Shown one piece after another: positions 46,095 through 55,575 of a stretch of DNA of 64,000 nucleotides. Every line of letters begins with the position of its first letter. Position 1 is the first letter of the stretch. The notes beneath the pieces were generated by a model. That model had not been told where the DNA came from, searched no databases, and saw only the letters and a program-made list of their open reading frames with translations. The DNA comes from Verrucomicrobiota bacterium. Lineage in GTDB: Bacteria; Verrucomicrobiota; Verrucomicrobiia; Opitutales; Opitutaceae. The stretch spans positions 1 through 64,000 of the forward strand of contig JAEZGX010000020.1 in NCBI GenBank assembly GCA_023416735.1, in the 5' to 3' direction. Both the position numbers and the translations under genes were made by a program.

Positions 46095-47320
46095 GGCGGG
46101 GGTGTGACGGCGGATTTGCGCTGGTGCTGACGCTGTCGTTGCTGGCCCTGGCGGTGGTGGTGGCCGTCGCGATCGCGATGACGGCGCGGGTGAGTTCGCG
46201 GATGGCGGCGACGGCGGAGCTTCAGACGCAGGCGCGGCAGAATGCGTTGCTGGGTTTGGGTGTAGCGCTGGATCAACTACAGACGACGGCGGGTCCGGAC
46301 GACCGAATCACCGCGATGGCGGGAGTGACGGGTGAGCTGCCGCAGAGCTCGTTTCGGCATTGGTGCGGCGTGTGGCGGGCGGGGACGGTGGCGCCGGAAG
46401 CGTGGCTGGTGTCCGCCGCGGTTAACGGTGCAACTCCACAGCTGAGTGGAGAACGTATCATCATTGTGGGGACGAACACGGTCGGCAATCCGGCGGATCG
46501 CACGGATCAGGAGCTTGTCGAAGTCGGCTTGGTGGAATTGCCGGAAACGGAACGAGGAGGGCGAGGGCGGTTTGCGTATTGGGTGGGTGACGAAGGTGTG
46601 AAAGTGAGTGCGGTTGTGCGGGCAGGGGAAGCGCAGGTGGCGGGCGCGAGTGGCGCGGAGTTGCGGGCGAATGTGAAACGGCTCGTGAGCGGGAGCTTTT
46701 CGGCGCAATCGGCGGCGGCGGCGAAGGTGGAGAGTTTCGAGCAACTGAAGCAGGCGGCGACGGGGGTATCGCTGACGGGGTCGTTTCATGCGTTGACGCA
46801 TCGGAGTGTTGCGTTGCCCGCGACGGCACCGTGGGCAACGCCTTCGCCGAACGGGCGAGTGGTCGGCGCGTTCAATGTGAATACGACGAGTGAAGCGGCG
46901 TGGCGGGCGTGGTTGGAGTATCCGGATCACAGCAGCGCTGTGTTCGGGCAGACGGCGAATCGGACCTTGAGCGCAGCGCGGCGGATCAGGGATCTCTTTG
47001 CGCAACGGGGGCGGCCGTTTGAATCGGTGGAGGAACTCGAAGCTTCGGGGTTGATTCAGGCGGCGTTCGACAGTGCGTCGCCGAAGATCACGACGATCAC
47101 GGCGGAAGAGTTTTTCCAGGAGTTGCGACCTGTTTTGACCGTGCGTTCCGATACATTTCGCGTGCGGGCGTATGGTGAGGCGACCACGGGAACGGGCGGA
47201 ACGCGGGCCGTGGCGTATTGCGAAGCGAGGGTGCAGCGGACGGCGGAAATCGTCGATGGGACATCCGGGCGACGGTTTGTCGTAACTGATTTTCGCTGGC
47301 TGCTGCCGGAGGACGTTTGA
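46091..47320 (+). CDS. GspK/PilX-like minor prepilin
   Basis: This 409-aa protein begins with GTG 46091, four bases inside the preceding stop, followed by RRGCDGGFALVLTLSLLALAVVVAVAIAM: a hydrophobic helix with a short leader but no +5 Glu, as in GspK. The large C-terminal part includes FNVNTTSEAAWRAWLEYP, RRIRDLFAQRGRPFESVEEL and a helix-hairpin-helix-like stretch seen in GspK. GTG 46088 is an equally plausible start. GspK caps the pseudopilus tip. The operon ends here. Confidence 0.78.
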   Translation: MRRGCDGGFALVLTLSLLALAVVVAVAIAMTARVSSRMAATAELQTQARQNALLGLGVALDQLQTTAGPDDRITAMAGVTGELPQSSFRHWCGVWRAGTVAPEAWLVSAAVNGATPQLSGERIIIVGTNTVGNPADRTDQELVEVGLVELPETERGGRGRFAYWVGDEGVKVSAVVRAGEAQVAGASGAELRANVKRLVSGSFSAQSAAAAKVESFEQLKQAATGVSLTGSFHALTHRSVALPATAPWATPSPNGRVVGAFNVNTTSEAAWRAWLEYPDHSSAVFGQTANRTLSAARRIRDLFAQRGRPFESVEELEASGLIQAAFDSASPKITTITAEEFFQELRPVLTVRSDTFRVRAYGEATTGTGGTRAVAYCEARVQRTAEIVDGTSGRRFVVTDFRWLLPEDV

Positions 47321-47381
47321 GGTGGGAAAACTTTTGGGTGGATTTTCCCGGGAGAGTTTGCACGTTTCGACGCGTTTTCGC

Positions 47382-47456
<75 letters not shown>

Positions 47457-47598
47457 ATTCAAAGCCCCTCATTCTAGGGGAAGTAACGACGAAGCCGCAG
47501 TGCGGGTGAGGGGAATCGGGGGTGTTTTGCGGGATTTCGGATCCCGAATTGGGCGGCACTGGGGATGTGCGCGGTCAGCACAAGCTGACAAAGTCAGG

Positions 47599-49275
47599 TT
47601 ACCACTCGGGCGGACCGTTGAGGTGCTCACATTTCTCCGGCAGTCCCGTTACGAAATCCACCACTTGGCGTTGCCTGCGCAATGTGCGTTGGAGCGCGGC
47701 AACATCGATGTTTTGCACCGCTACTTTCTCGCGCGAAGCTGCCGCCGCGGCGACGCCGGCTGCGTGTCCCGCGATCATCCACACGCTCTCCAGTCGATAG
47801 CTGCAGAAGGCCACGTGCGTGAGGCTCGCCGCGCCGGGGACGAGGAGGTTCTCCGCGTCGGCGGGCGTGGGTGTGAGCATGCGATATGGCATCTGCCACG
47901 CATAGCCCATCCGCCAGATCCGGCCTTCGTTCACAAACTCATCCTCAGAGACCGCGAGTCGCTGCACATGATGCGAGTCGATAAAATGGCTGCTGATTCC
48001 GATGCTGTCGGATTTGCGCCGGTCGTCGACGGCGTCCCGTTGGGTGACGACATAGCTCCCACGCATACGGCGCGCTTCGCGCACGTAGAGTTGATATGGC
48101 AGATGGCCGTTGTCGGCGAACTCGTCGCGGTGCAGTCCGATTGCGGCCATTTCCTGCCGCATCGCGGGCGGAACGGCTTCGTCGTTCGCCAGGAAATGCA
48201 GCAACCCGAGCGTATAATCCCAATGGTCGTCAAAAATTCTCCGTCGCTCCGCATAGCTGGCTTCCGGCCAGTCGAACTGCCCGCCGAAATGTCCGAGCGA
48301 AAAGATGGCAGCCTGCTTGTTGTTGACCTCGAACTTGCCATTGCGCCGGGCATAGAAATCGAGAACCGAGCGCAATTCGAGCGGCTCTCCTCGCGCACTC
48401 GCGGCGCGCAGCCAGCCGCCCAGCAGTGCGTAGCGTTCCGGTGAGTAACGTGCGGGCGGGGGGATCGGCACCTGGAGCTTCGGGTCCTTGGCGATGGTCA
48501 GCCGAAAATTATAGTTCATGACGCCGCGGTGGGCGTCGCCGTCCTTGAAATCTCTCGCCCAGCCACTGATGCCCGGCAGCAACTTGCCGTCGGCGGTGAC
48601 CGTGCGAGACTTCCGCGTCGTCCGGTCCAATCGAATACCTGCGGCTTCTTCGTCAAACTCGCTGCGCGCCTCGCGGCCGACCGCGTAACGGACGCCGGCC
48701 CGCGCCATGAGATCGCCCTCGTAGCTGGCATCGATAAAAACGCGCGCGGCGACCGCCGTGCCGTCGGTTAAGATGATTCGCTCGATGGAGGCGCCGTGTT
48801 TTTCCACCCTCTCCACGCTCGCGCCGTAGCGCACGGTCACCCCTGCTTCGCGCAGCATGGCGAGATACGTTTTCTCCGCGACGCTCGACTCGAAATAAAA
48901 CTCGGGCTGGCCGGTGCCATAATGCGCGCCGAGGCGTTCATAGAATTCGAGCGCGAAGCCGCCGATCGTCCACTTCAACATGTGTTCGGATTCTGCGGTG
49001 TTGATCCCGCTGGTGCTGAGTCCGCCGACATGCTGCGTCGGCTCGATCAGCAGCACGTTCGCACCTTCGCGCGCTGCCATCACTGCGGCAGCGATTCCGC
49101 AGGGAACGCCCGAGTAAACCACGATGTCGGCCGCCGGTGGAACGTCCCGAGTGGCGGCCCACAGCTGTGCGCGCACGCACACAGCCGCTGCACCGACCGA
49201 GGCGAGCCGCACGAAGGTGCGGCGATCATGAGGGGCTCCGAGACCGTTGGACGAAGAAAAAGACAATGGGGCCAT
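47599..49275 (-). CDS. Tat-exported FAD-dependent oxidoreductase
   Basis: The 558-aa protein has a twin-arginine signal (HDRRTFVRLASVGAAAVCV). The FAD-binding part is unusual in its first strand (DIVVYSGVPCGIAAAVMAAREGANVLLIEP; YSGVPCGI replaces GxGxxG), then HVGGLSTSGINTAE, FIDASYEGDL (the second FAD contact) and the C-terminal GGHAAG-like AGHAAGVAAAAA. This is the FAD_oxidored/GMC-unrelated family that is common near sulfatases and glycosidases in planctomycetes and Verrucomicrobia; substrates are not known. ATG 49275 is preferred over 49359. It is divergent from the LacI gene, with a LacI-type operator between them. Confidence 0.82.
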   Translation of the reverse strand: MAPLSFSSSNGLGAPHDRRTFVRLASVGAAAVCVRAQLWAATRDVPPAADIVVYSGVPCGIAAAVMAAREGANVLLIEPTQHVGGLSTSGINTAESEHMLKWTIGGFALEFYERLGAHYGTGQPEFYFESSVAEKTYLAMLREAGVTVRYGASVERVEKHGASIERIILTDGTAVAARVFIDASYEGDLMARAGVRYAVGREARSEFDEEAAGIRLDRTTRKSRTVTADGKLLPGISGWARDFKDGDAHRGVMNYNFRLTIAKDPKLQVPIPPPARYSPERYALLGGWLRAASARGEPLELRSVLDFYARRNGKFEVNNKQAAIFSLGHFGGQFDWPEASYAERRRIFDDHWDYTLGLLHFLANDEAVPPAMRQEMAAIGLHRDEFADNGHLPYQLYVREARRMRGSYVVTQRDAVDDRRKSDSIGISSHFIDSHHVQRLAVSEDEFVNEGRIWRMGYAWQMPYRMLTPTPADAENLLVPGAASLTHVAFCSYRLESVWMIAGHAAGVAAAAASREKVAVQNIDVAALQRTLRRQRQVVDFVTGLPEKCEHLNGPPEW

Positions 49276-49359
49276 GGCAAAGGAATGATCGTGGGATACG
49301 AAGAAAGTCAGCGCGTGCGCATCATGTGGCCTTGGGTCCACAAACCGAAGGCTGGTCAT

Positions 49360-49373
49360 GGTGAACCGCTCAC
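49360..49373. promoter_or_regulatory. LacI-type operator in the FAD oxidoreductase/lacI intergenic region
   Basis: GGTGAACCGCTCAC, a near-palindrome whose core TGAACCGCTCA is the exact reverse complement of the core of the site at 50527. It lies 41 bases before the LacI start and 85 bases before the divergent FAD oxidoreductase start, so it could control both. Confidence 0.7.
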
Positions 49374-49413
49374 AGGGATTGACCGCCCGACGTGAGCGAC
49401 CGTAGCTGAGGCC

Positions 49414-50499
49414 ATGGCGAAATCTCCCGCTTACTTTGCCGCGAGCCAGCGTGAGATTGCACGCCGCTGCGGCCTCTCGCGTGCGACGGTCTCCTATGCG
49501 TTACGGAACGATCCGAAGATCTCGTCGCAAGTTCGCGAGCGGGTGCAGGCGGCCGCGCGCGCGCTCGACTACCGGCCGGATCCGCAAGTGGTGAAACTGA
49601 TGGCGCATCTTCGCACGGCGCGGCCGCGGCGGAGCGTGACGAAGGTTGCGCTCATCATTCCGGGGTTTCCCGCGACGTGGATGACGCACAACCGGCGGAT
49701 GCAGCAGATGCTCGCCGGCGCGCGGGCCCAAGCCGAGCGGCATGGTTTCGCTTTCGAACAGTTATGGCTGGAAGGCGAACCGGGCATGACCTTGCGGCGG
49801 ATTCAGTCAATCGTGCGAGCCCGCGGAATTGACGGGCTGGTGGTGGGTTCGATGCGTCACGGCAGTGAGCGGTTCGACTTCGATTTTAGCGGGCTGGCGG
49901 TGGCGGCGATCGGTTACTCGATGCGCGAGCCCGCGGTGCATCGCGCGTGCCCGCATCATTACAAGATGATGCGCGGACTGCTGAAAGAGATTCGGCAGCG
50001 CGGCTTCCGCCGTGTAGGCGCCCTCTACAATCAGAGACTCGAGGACGGCTCGAACAACCTGCTCTCGTCGGCGTTCTACTATGCACAACGCGATTTGCCG
50101 GTCGCGCAGCGGCTGCCGCTGCAGATCGAGGAGGCGCCGACGATCGAACATGTGCGACGTTATCTGCGGGACCACCGGCCCGATGTGATGATCGGCGAAG
50201 GCTACGTGCATCAGTTTCTGACTGATCTTGGGTTGCGCGTGCCGGAGGACATCAGTTTTGCGAGCATCGATCGTGGCGATCCGCCCTACGACGCGGCGGG
50301 TATCGACGGCCATTACGATGTGGTCGCCGCCACCGCCGTCGACATGGTCGCGACGCAGATCACGCTCAATCAACGCGGTCTGCCCGTCGTGCCCAAAGTC
50401 ATGATGGTCGACTCAGAGTGGTCGCCCGGCGCGACGCTCGGGCAGCCGGTGCGGGGCAGCCGCCGAGTCCGTTTGCCGAACCGTGTTGTCCTACGCTGA
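49414..50499 (+). CDS. LacI-family transcriptional regulator
   Basis: A 361-aa protein. The N-terminal helix-turn-helix (SQREIARRCGLSRATVSYAL, residues 11-30) and hinge helix (VRERVQAAARALDYRPDP) are classic LacI/GalR. The effector domain runs from VALIIPGF to FASIDRGDPPYDAAGIDGHY. It probably represses the divergent FAD oxidoreductase and the downstream TonB receptor set through the operators at 49360 and 50527, with a sugar or sugar acid as inducer. The central glycine residues and the strand order are typical; the inducer cannot be predicted. Confidence 0.93.
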   Translation: MAKSPAYFAASQREIARRCGLSRATVSYALRNDPKISSQVRERVQAAARALDYRPDPQVVKLMAHLRTARPRRSVTKVALIIPGFPATWMTHNRRMQQMLAGARAQAERHGFAFEQLWLEGEPGMTLRRIQSIVRARGIDGLVVGSMRHGSERFDFDFSGLAVAAIGYSMREPAVHRACPHHYKMMRGLLKEIRQRGFRRVGALYNQRLEDGSNNLLSSAFYYAQRDLPVAQRLPLQIEEAPTIEHVRRYLRDHRPDVMIGEGYVHQFLTDLGLRVPEDISFASIDRGDPPYDAAGIDGHYDVVAATAVDMVATQITLNQRGLPVVPKVMMVDSEWSPGATLGQPVRGSRRVRLPNRVVLR

Positions 50500-50526
50500 C
50501 CCAGATTGCCGGATGGAGCTCGATCT

Positions 50527-50541
50527 GGTGAGCGGTTCACC
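50527..50541 (+). promoter_or_regulatory. LacI-type operator before the TonB receptor
   Basis: GGTGAGCGGTTCACC is a 15-base palindrome centred on one base; its left half GTGAGCGG equals that of the classic lac operator. It is 28 bases after the lacI stop and 109 bases before the receptor start, and repeats the core at 49360 in the other orientation. Confidence 0.72.
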
Positions 50542-50649
50542 GATGGCGACATAGCGGAGACGATCGACCGTGTGAATGGTGCGACTCGTCCTTGTCTCCG
50601 TGATGTTCCGAATCGCGGCGACTCACCCCAAACCCGACGAAACGTCACC

Positions 50650-52884
50650 ATGTCCAAACGACACGCCCCCTTGGCCGCATCCCGGCGCCTGACCTGCGCC
50701 TTGGCTCTTCTCCTTTCCCCGGCATCCCTGCTGGCGGCCGACCCCACCCAACGCGACGAACCCATCGTGTTGTCACCCTTCAGCGTGAGCTCGGAACGCG
50801 CCCATGGCTACCAGGCCACGGATTCGATCACAGCCACGGGCATCGGCACCAAGATCCGCGACGTGCCCGTGAACATCGCGGTTGTAACCGACGAACTGAT
50901 ACGCGACCGCGGCGTGGACGACGTTCGCTGGATCGCCAACACGATCAGCGGCGTTAACGCCAACACCCGCGAATTCACCGCGATCAACATTCGTGGTTTC
51001 GAGGCACCGATCCAGCAGGACGGCTTCGACGGCGTCTTCGTATCGATGGAGGACGTTGAGCGCATCGAGGTCATCAAAGGCCCTTCCGCGGTGTTCTTCG
51101 GCACGAATCTTCCCGGCGGCATGATGAACGTCGTGAAGGCCAAGCCCCGCTTTACTCCGGAGCATTATATTTCGGGTCGCTATGGCTCGTATGATTCGTC
51201 CCGGGTATCGGTGATGTCGACCGGTCCTCTTTTGGGAGACCAGCTCGCGTATCGTGTTTTCGCATCGAATCGTCGCGAGGGCGGCGAGCTCGATTATTCG
51301 AGCGAGGAAGTCGAGAACTACCGGGGTGCGCTCACCTGGCGGCCGGTGGAGCGGGTTTCGCTCATGTTGACGGGAGAGTTCACCGAGAAACAGAATCTCC
51401 GGCATCACGGCTTTCCGGTGGGTCATCCCGCCTATATCGCGGCGGCGCGTGCCGGTCTGGTGCCGGTGGGCCAACCGCAACGCATCTGGCTCGATCAGAA
51501 TCCCCAATATGGTCCGAACGAGCCGCTCGGCCAGGTCTTCATGCACAAGATCGTCCTGCCGCATGATGACTACAACACGCAGGGACCGGACTCGGGTTTC
51601 CTGACCCGTTCTTTCAACACGGGCCTCGTGACGGACGTGAATATCCTGAGCAATCTCGACGTGAACGTGGGTCTGAACTGGCACAACGGCGAAAACGAGG
51701 GAACGGAGTGGAACTCGTTTCGACCCGTCGCGGGCGAGATCCCGGGGACGTTTTATCTCCCTCCTGCCGCGGCCTCTTTCAGGCAGTTGGACGTGGAATC
51801 ACAGTCGCTGAAGGTGAGAGTTTCCTACCGACCCGAATTCCTGCGGACGAAACACAGCATCGTCGCTGGCTTCGACGATCTCTGGAACCGCACCGCGACG
51901 CGCGACTACGCGGGCGCAGCGCGGACGTTCAACCCTTTGACCGATCCACCGCGAATGCTCCGCGCCGAAATTCGCGCGAACAATCCCGGCGGCCTGGTCG
52001 AACCTGACGCCTCGACGGCTAACAAGTCCAAGACACGCGGCTATTACGTCACCGATCAGATCAGCATGTTCGAGAATCGCCTGCGGCTCGTGGTGGGCGT
52101 GCGTCACACCGAGACCGCCAATCCTGCGGGCCTCTCGAGCGAAAAGACCACTCCGCAATATGCGGTGATGTATACGCCGCTTCCCGCCGTCAGCGTGTTC
52201 GCCAACATCAGCGAGACGTTTCAGCCCAACTATATTGTCGACGCGTTTGGCGAAAGCGTTGGGCCCACCCTGGGCAAGGGCAAGGAGGCGGGCCTCAAGC
52301 TCGGCACGGCCGATGAACGCACGTCGATCACATTGTCCGTCTACGAGAACACGCGCTCGAACGTTCCCGCGCGCGACTTCCCTCGTGAAGCGCTGCTCGA
52401 CATCCGGCCGATCTACCAGCTCGGCGGACTCGAGCGGAATCGCGGCTTCGAGGTGGATGTGCACCTCGCGCCCACGGATGCGTATCAGATTGTCGCGTCC
52501 TACACGTATTCGTGGGAGCACGAGACCATCGCGAGCACGGGCGAACTGCGCCAGGTCGGCGTCGATCTCGCGAACGTGCCTGACCACGTTTTCAACCTTT
52601 GGAATCGCTATACATTCACCAGCGGCCGGCTCCGCGGCGTATTCGTCGGCGGCGGAGCGCGATTTGCCACGGGCGAGAAATTGCATCCGAGCTGGGATGT
52701 CGTGGTGCGCAGCGGGGGTTATGCCCGGATCGACGCCGTGGTTGGTTACGAGCGAACCGTTGGGCGTCAGCGCTTCTCAACCCAGCTGAATTTGAACAAT
52801 CTCACCAACGAGCGCGCGTTCGTTGGTTCCTACATTCTCAGTGATCCGTTCACTGCGGCCTGGTCGGTGCGTTGGGATTTCTGA
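50650..52884 (+). CDS. TonB-dependent outer-membrane receptor
   Basis: A 744-aa protein. It has a signal peptide (MSKRHAPLAASRRLTCALALLLSPASLLAAD), a TonB-box-like start (EPIVLSPFSVSS), a plug domain with VPVNIAVVTDELIRDRG, VERIEVIKGPSAVFFGTNLPGGMMNV, and the barrel with a C-terminal strand ending in Phe (AAWSVRWDF). No N-terminal signalling extension is visible. It imports a ligand, probably an oligosaccharide as part of the nearby sulfatase and glycosidase system, powered by TonB-ExbBD encoded elsewhere. The upstream frame back to 50506 is rejected because it lacks a signal peptide. Confidence 0.92.
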   Translation: MSKRHAPLAASRRLTCALALLLSPASLLAADPTQRDEPIVLSPFSVSSERAHGYQATDSITATGIGTKIRDVPVNIAVVTDELIRDRGVDDVRWIANTISGVNANTREFTAINIRGFEAPIQQDGFDGVFVSMEDVERIEVIKGPSAVFFGTNLPGGMMNVVKAKPRFTPEHYISGRYGSYDSSRVSVMSTGPLLGDQLAYRVFASNRREGGELDYSSEEVENYRGALTWRPVERVSLMLTGEFTEKQNLRHHGFPVGHPAYIAAARAGLVPVGQPQRIWLDQNPQYGPNEPLGQVFMHKIVLPHDDYNTQGPDSGFLTRSFNTGLVTDVNILSNLDVNVGLNWHNGENEGTEWNSFRPVAGEIPGTFYLPPAAASFRQLDVESQSLKVRVSYRPEFLRTKHSIVAGFDDLWNRTATRDYAGAARTFNPLTDPPRMLRAEIRANNPGGLVEPDASTANKSKTRGYYVTDQISMFENRLRLVVGVRHTETANPAGLSSEKTTPQYAVMYTPLPAVSVFANISETFQPNYIVDAFGESVGPTLGKGKEAGLKLGTADERTSITLSVYENTRSNVPARDFPREALLDIRPIYQLGGLERNRGFEVDVHLAPTDAYQIVASYTYSWEHETIASTGELRQVGVDLANVPDHVFNLWNRYTFTSGRLRGVFVGGGARFATGEKLHPSWDVVVRSGGYARIDAVVGYERTVGRQRFSTQLNLNNLTNERAFVGSYILSDPFTAAWSVRWDF

Positions 52885-52929
52885 TCAAGCCCTTCTGCTC
52901 ACGCGCGGCGCGCCTTTCCGAACTATACG

Positions 52930-54318
52930 ATGCGAACTTTCCTCGAGCCCGCCAGGGCCACTCCGATCATTCATGAAGCCGATGTCTGCGTGCTCGGTGG
53001 TAGTTGCACCGGAATTTTTGCCGCGGTGCGCGCCGCCCGTCTCGGCGCGAGTGTGGTCCTGGTGGAAAAGCAGAACTGCTTCGGTGGCGTGGCGACGCTC
53101 TCGATGGTGAACGCATGGCATAGTTTCATGGATGCGGAGTTCAAAGAGCAGATCATCGGTGGACTCAGCGATGAAATCCGGCACCGGCTCGCGCGGCGCG
53201 ACGCGATCGTGGGCATCGAGCGCAGCCACTCGTTCGGCTTCGTCTTCAATTCCGAGGAATTGAAGATCGAGCTCGACGAGCTGGCGCAGGAACATCGGTT
53301 GAAACTCTACCTGCACACGATGTTCGTCGCGCCGATCGTCGAGGAGGGGCAACTCGTTGGAGTTGCGGTCGAGAACAAGACAGGCCGCGGCGTGATTCGC
53401 GCCAGAATGTTCATCGACGCGACCGGCGATGCCGATCTCTGCGCCCGGCTGCCGGGTGTCACGTGTTACTACGAAAATCATCTGCAGCCCGCCACGGCGT
53501 GCGCGCGTTTCGAAGGCTGGCGCGCATTGCAGCGCGAGTCGATCGACACCGGAATCAATCACGCCGCCAAAGGTTTCGATGTCGGAGCGCTCATCCGCGA
53601 ACACGGCCGCGAGTTCGGCATACCGGAAGGTTTCACGTGGGGCTGCTTCGTGCCGGGCTCCGATATCTACATGCTCGCCGGCACGCGCATCTACGGGAAG
53701 AACCCCGCCGATGCCGACCACCTTACCGACGCCGAGATCGAGGGCCGCCGTCAGATTCGCGCCATTCATGATCTGCTGCGCAAGTATCGGCCGGACGTGA
53801 AACTCACGCTGCAAGCGCTGCCGCAACGACTGGGATTGCGTGAGTCGCGCCACGTGCGCTGCCGGCATCGGCTCTCGGGCGATGAGATCCTGCACGGCCG
53901 GCGCTTCACCGATGCGATCGCGAACGGCAGCTACCGGGTGGATATTCATCATCAGGACAAATCGGGCATCACGCTGCGTTATCTTGACGGGCGGGAAGAA
54001 TACGCCGCGCCCGGCCAGCCGCGGGTGTCAGGCCGCTGGCGTGAGCCGTCCGCTGAGAACCCGAGCTATTACCAAATCCCCCTCGCGGCGATGCTGCCTG
54101 ATTCGCCTTACGGCAACCTGATCGCCGCCGGCCGCATGATCGACGCCGATCCCGTCGCGCATGGCGCCATTCGCGTCATGGTGAACATGAATCAGACGGG
54201 CGAAGCCGCTGGGGTCGCGTGCGTGCTCGCGCTGCGGGAGAACCGGCCGCTCGCCGCGCTGGACCCGCGACGCCTGCGGGCGGCATTGCGCGAGGGCGGT
54301 TCGCTGCTGTCGGGCTGA
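52930..54318 (+). CDS. FAD-dependent oxidoreductase, cytosolic form
   Basis: A 462-aa member of the same FAD_oxidored group as the Tat-exported gene, without a signal peptide. The FAD site reads ADVCVLGGSCTGIFAAVRAARLGASVVLVEK, with GGSCTG in place of GxGxxG, then FGGVATLSMVNAWHSF and FIDATGDADLCARL. C-terminal GAIRVMVNMNQTGEAAGVA contacts the cofactor. It lies between TonB receptor and MFS transporter in the same direction and probably acts on the imported compound. The substrate is unknown. Confidence 0.8.
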   Translation: MRTFLEPARATPIIHEADVCVLGGSCTGIFAAVRAARLGASVVLVEKQNCFGGVATLSMVNAWHSFMDAEFKEQIIGGLSDEIRHRLARRDAIVGIERSHSFGFVFNSEELKIELDELAQEHRLKLYLHTMFVAPIVEEGQLVGVAVENKTGRGVIRARMFIDATGDADLCARLPGVTCYYENHLQPATACARFEGWRALQRESIDTGINHAAKGFDVGALIREHGREFGIPEGFTWGCFVPGSDIYMLAGTRIYGKNPADADHLTDAEIEGRRQIRAIHDLLRKYRPDVKLTLQALPQRLGLRESRHVRCRHRLSGDEILHGRRFTDAIANGSYRVDIHHQDKSGITLRYLDGREEYAAPGQPRVSGRWREPSAENPSYYQIPLAAMLPDSPYGNLIAAGRMIDADPVAHGAIRVMVNMNQTGEAAGVACVLALRENRPLAALDPRRLRAALREGGSLLSG

Positions 54319-54384
54319 CCGGCCGGTCGCCGAGCGGTTTGCCATTGCGCATCAACGTTTCCGATACGCCAATCCGTTTCGCTC

Positions 54385-55560
54385 ATGCGCTGGATCATCC
54401 TCGCACTGCTTTTTCTTTCCACGCTGCTCAACTATCTGGATCGACAGACTGTCGCGGTGCTGAAGCCGGAACTCTCGGCGGAGTTCGGTTTGAGCAATGC
54501 GGACTACTCGCTCCTGACTGCGATGTTCATGGGGCCGTATATCGTGATGTATTTGGTCGGCGGCCGGATGGTGGATCGCTGGCGCAGCCGCACGTGCATG
54601 ATCCTCTTCGTCGGAGTCTGGTCACTCGCAACGCTGGCTGGAGGCCTTGTGCGCAATGTGTGGCAACTTTGCGCGACGCGCTTCGTGCTGGGCATGGCGG
54701 AACCGGGGAATATGCCCGCGGCATTACGCGCGGTGACGCTGTGGTTTCCCTCGCGCGAACGCGGTCTGGCGGTGGCGATTTTTTCCGCCGGCAGCGCTGT
54801 GGGCGCCATCATCGCGCCTCCCACCATCGCCCTCGTGGCGGCGGCATATGGCTGGCGCGCCGTGTTTGTCATTCTCGGTGCTGTGGGGCTCGTCTGGCTG
54901 GTATTGTGGATGCTGATATATCGGGAGCCGACGGTGCAGACGGTCGACGCGGGAGAACCCGCCTCGATGCGCGCGCTGCTGAGAAACCGCGGCGTGGGCG
55001 GAATCCTCGTCGCACGGCTCATCTCGGATCCGGTGTGGTATGTGTTGTTGTTCTGGTTGCCTTCATTCCTGCGCGAGCAGCAGGGGCTGTCGCTAGCGAG
55101 TCTGGGCGTAATCGGTTGGATTCCTTTTCTCGCGGCTGACATCGGGGGCATCGGCGGTTCGTCCGCAGCCGATGCGCTGATTCGCCGCGGTGCCGATCCC
55201 GTAGCGAGTCGGATGCGCGTGTTGCGCTGGGCGGCGGCGATGGGACCGCTTTGCCTCGCGTTGATCCTGCCGGTATCAACCCCTGTGGCGCTCGTCATCT
55301 TCAGCGTGGTGGGCGCGATGTGTCTGACCTGGTTCTTCGGCACCGCGGCGTTGCTGGGGGAATTGTTGCCACCGCGGCAGGTGGCCGGCGCCCTCGGACT
55401 TGTCGGTGCGGCCGGTGCGCTCGGCGGTTTGATCGTCAACGCCGCGGTCGGTCCGGCGATCGATGCGATTGGCTTTGGACCGACGCTCGCGGCGCTGGCC
55501 GTTCTCCATCCGCTCGCGGCGCTGCTTCTTCGGCGCAGCCTGCGGGTCACGCGTGCTTGA
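54385..55560 (+). CDS. MFS transporter, ExuT-like (anion:cation symporter family)
   Basis: A 391-aa protein with 12 predicted membrane helices. The start (LNYLDRQTVAVLKPELSAEFGLSNADYSLL) is typical of the ACS family, as are GGRMVDRWRSR (loop 2-3) and GMAEPGNMPAALRAVTLWFP. The family transports hexuronates, galactonate and related organic acids. Its position after the second FAD oxidoreductase suggests uptake of the sugar acid processed there. Confidence 0.82.
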   Translation: MRWIILALLFLSTLLNYLDRQTVAVLKPELSAEFGLSNADYSLLTAMFMGPYIVMYLVGGRMVDRWRSRTCMILFVGVWSLATLAGGLVRNVWQLCATRFVLGMAEPGNMPAALRAVTLWFPSRERGLAVAIFSAGSAVGAIIAPPTIALVAAAYGWRAVFVILGAVGLVWLVLWMLIYREPTVQTVDAGEPASMRALLRNRGVGGILVARLISDPVWYVLLFWLPSFLREQQGLSLASLGVIGWIPFLAADIGGIGGSSAADALIRRGADPVASRMRVLRWAAAMGPLCLALILPVSTPVALVIFSVVGAMCLTWFFGTAALLGELLPPRQVAGALGLVGAAGALGGLIVNAAVGPAIDAIGFGPTLAALAVLHPLAALLLRRSLRVTRA

Positions 55561-55575
55561 ATTCTGGTTCGCTTG

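Noticed and set aside
47460..47482. Short CCCCT...AGGGG inverted repeat after tRNA-CAU as a terminator
   Set aside because: Only five base pairs and no T-run follow.
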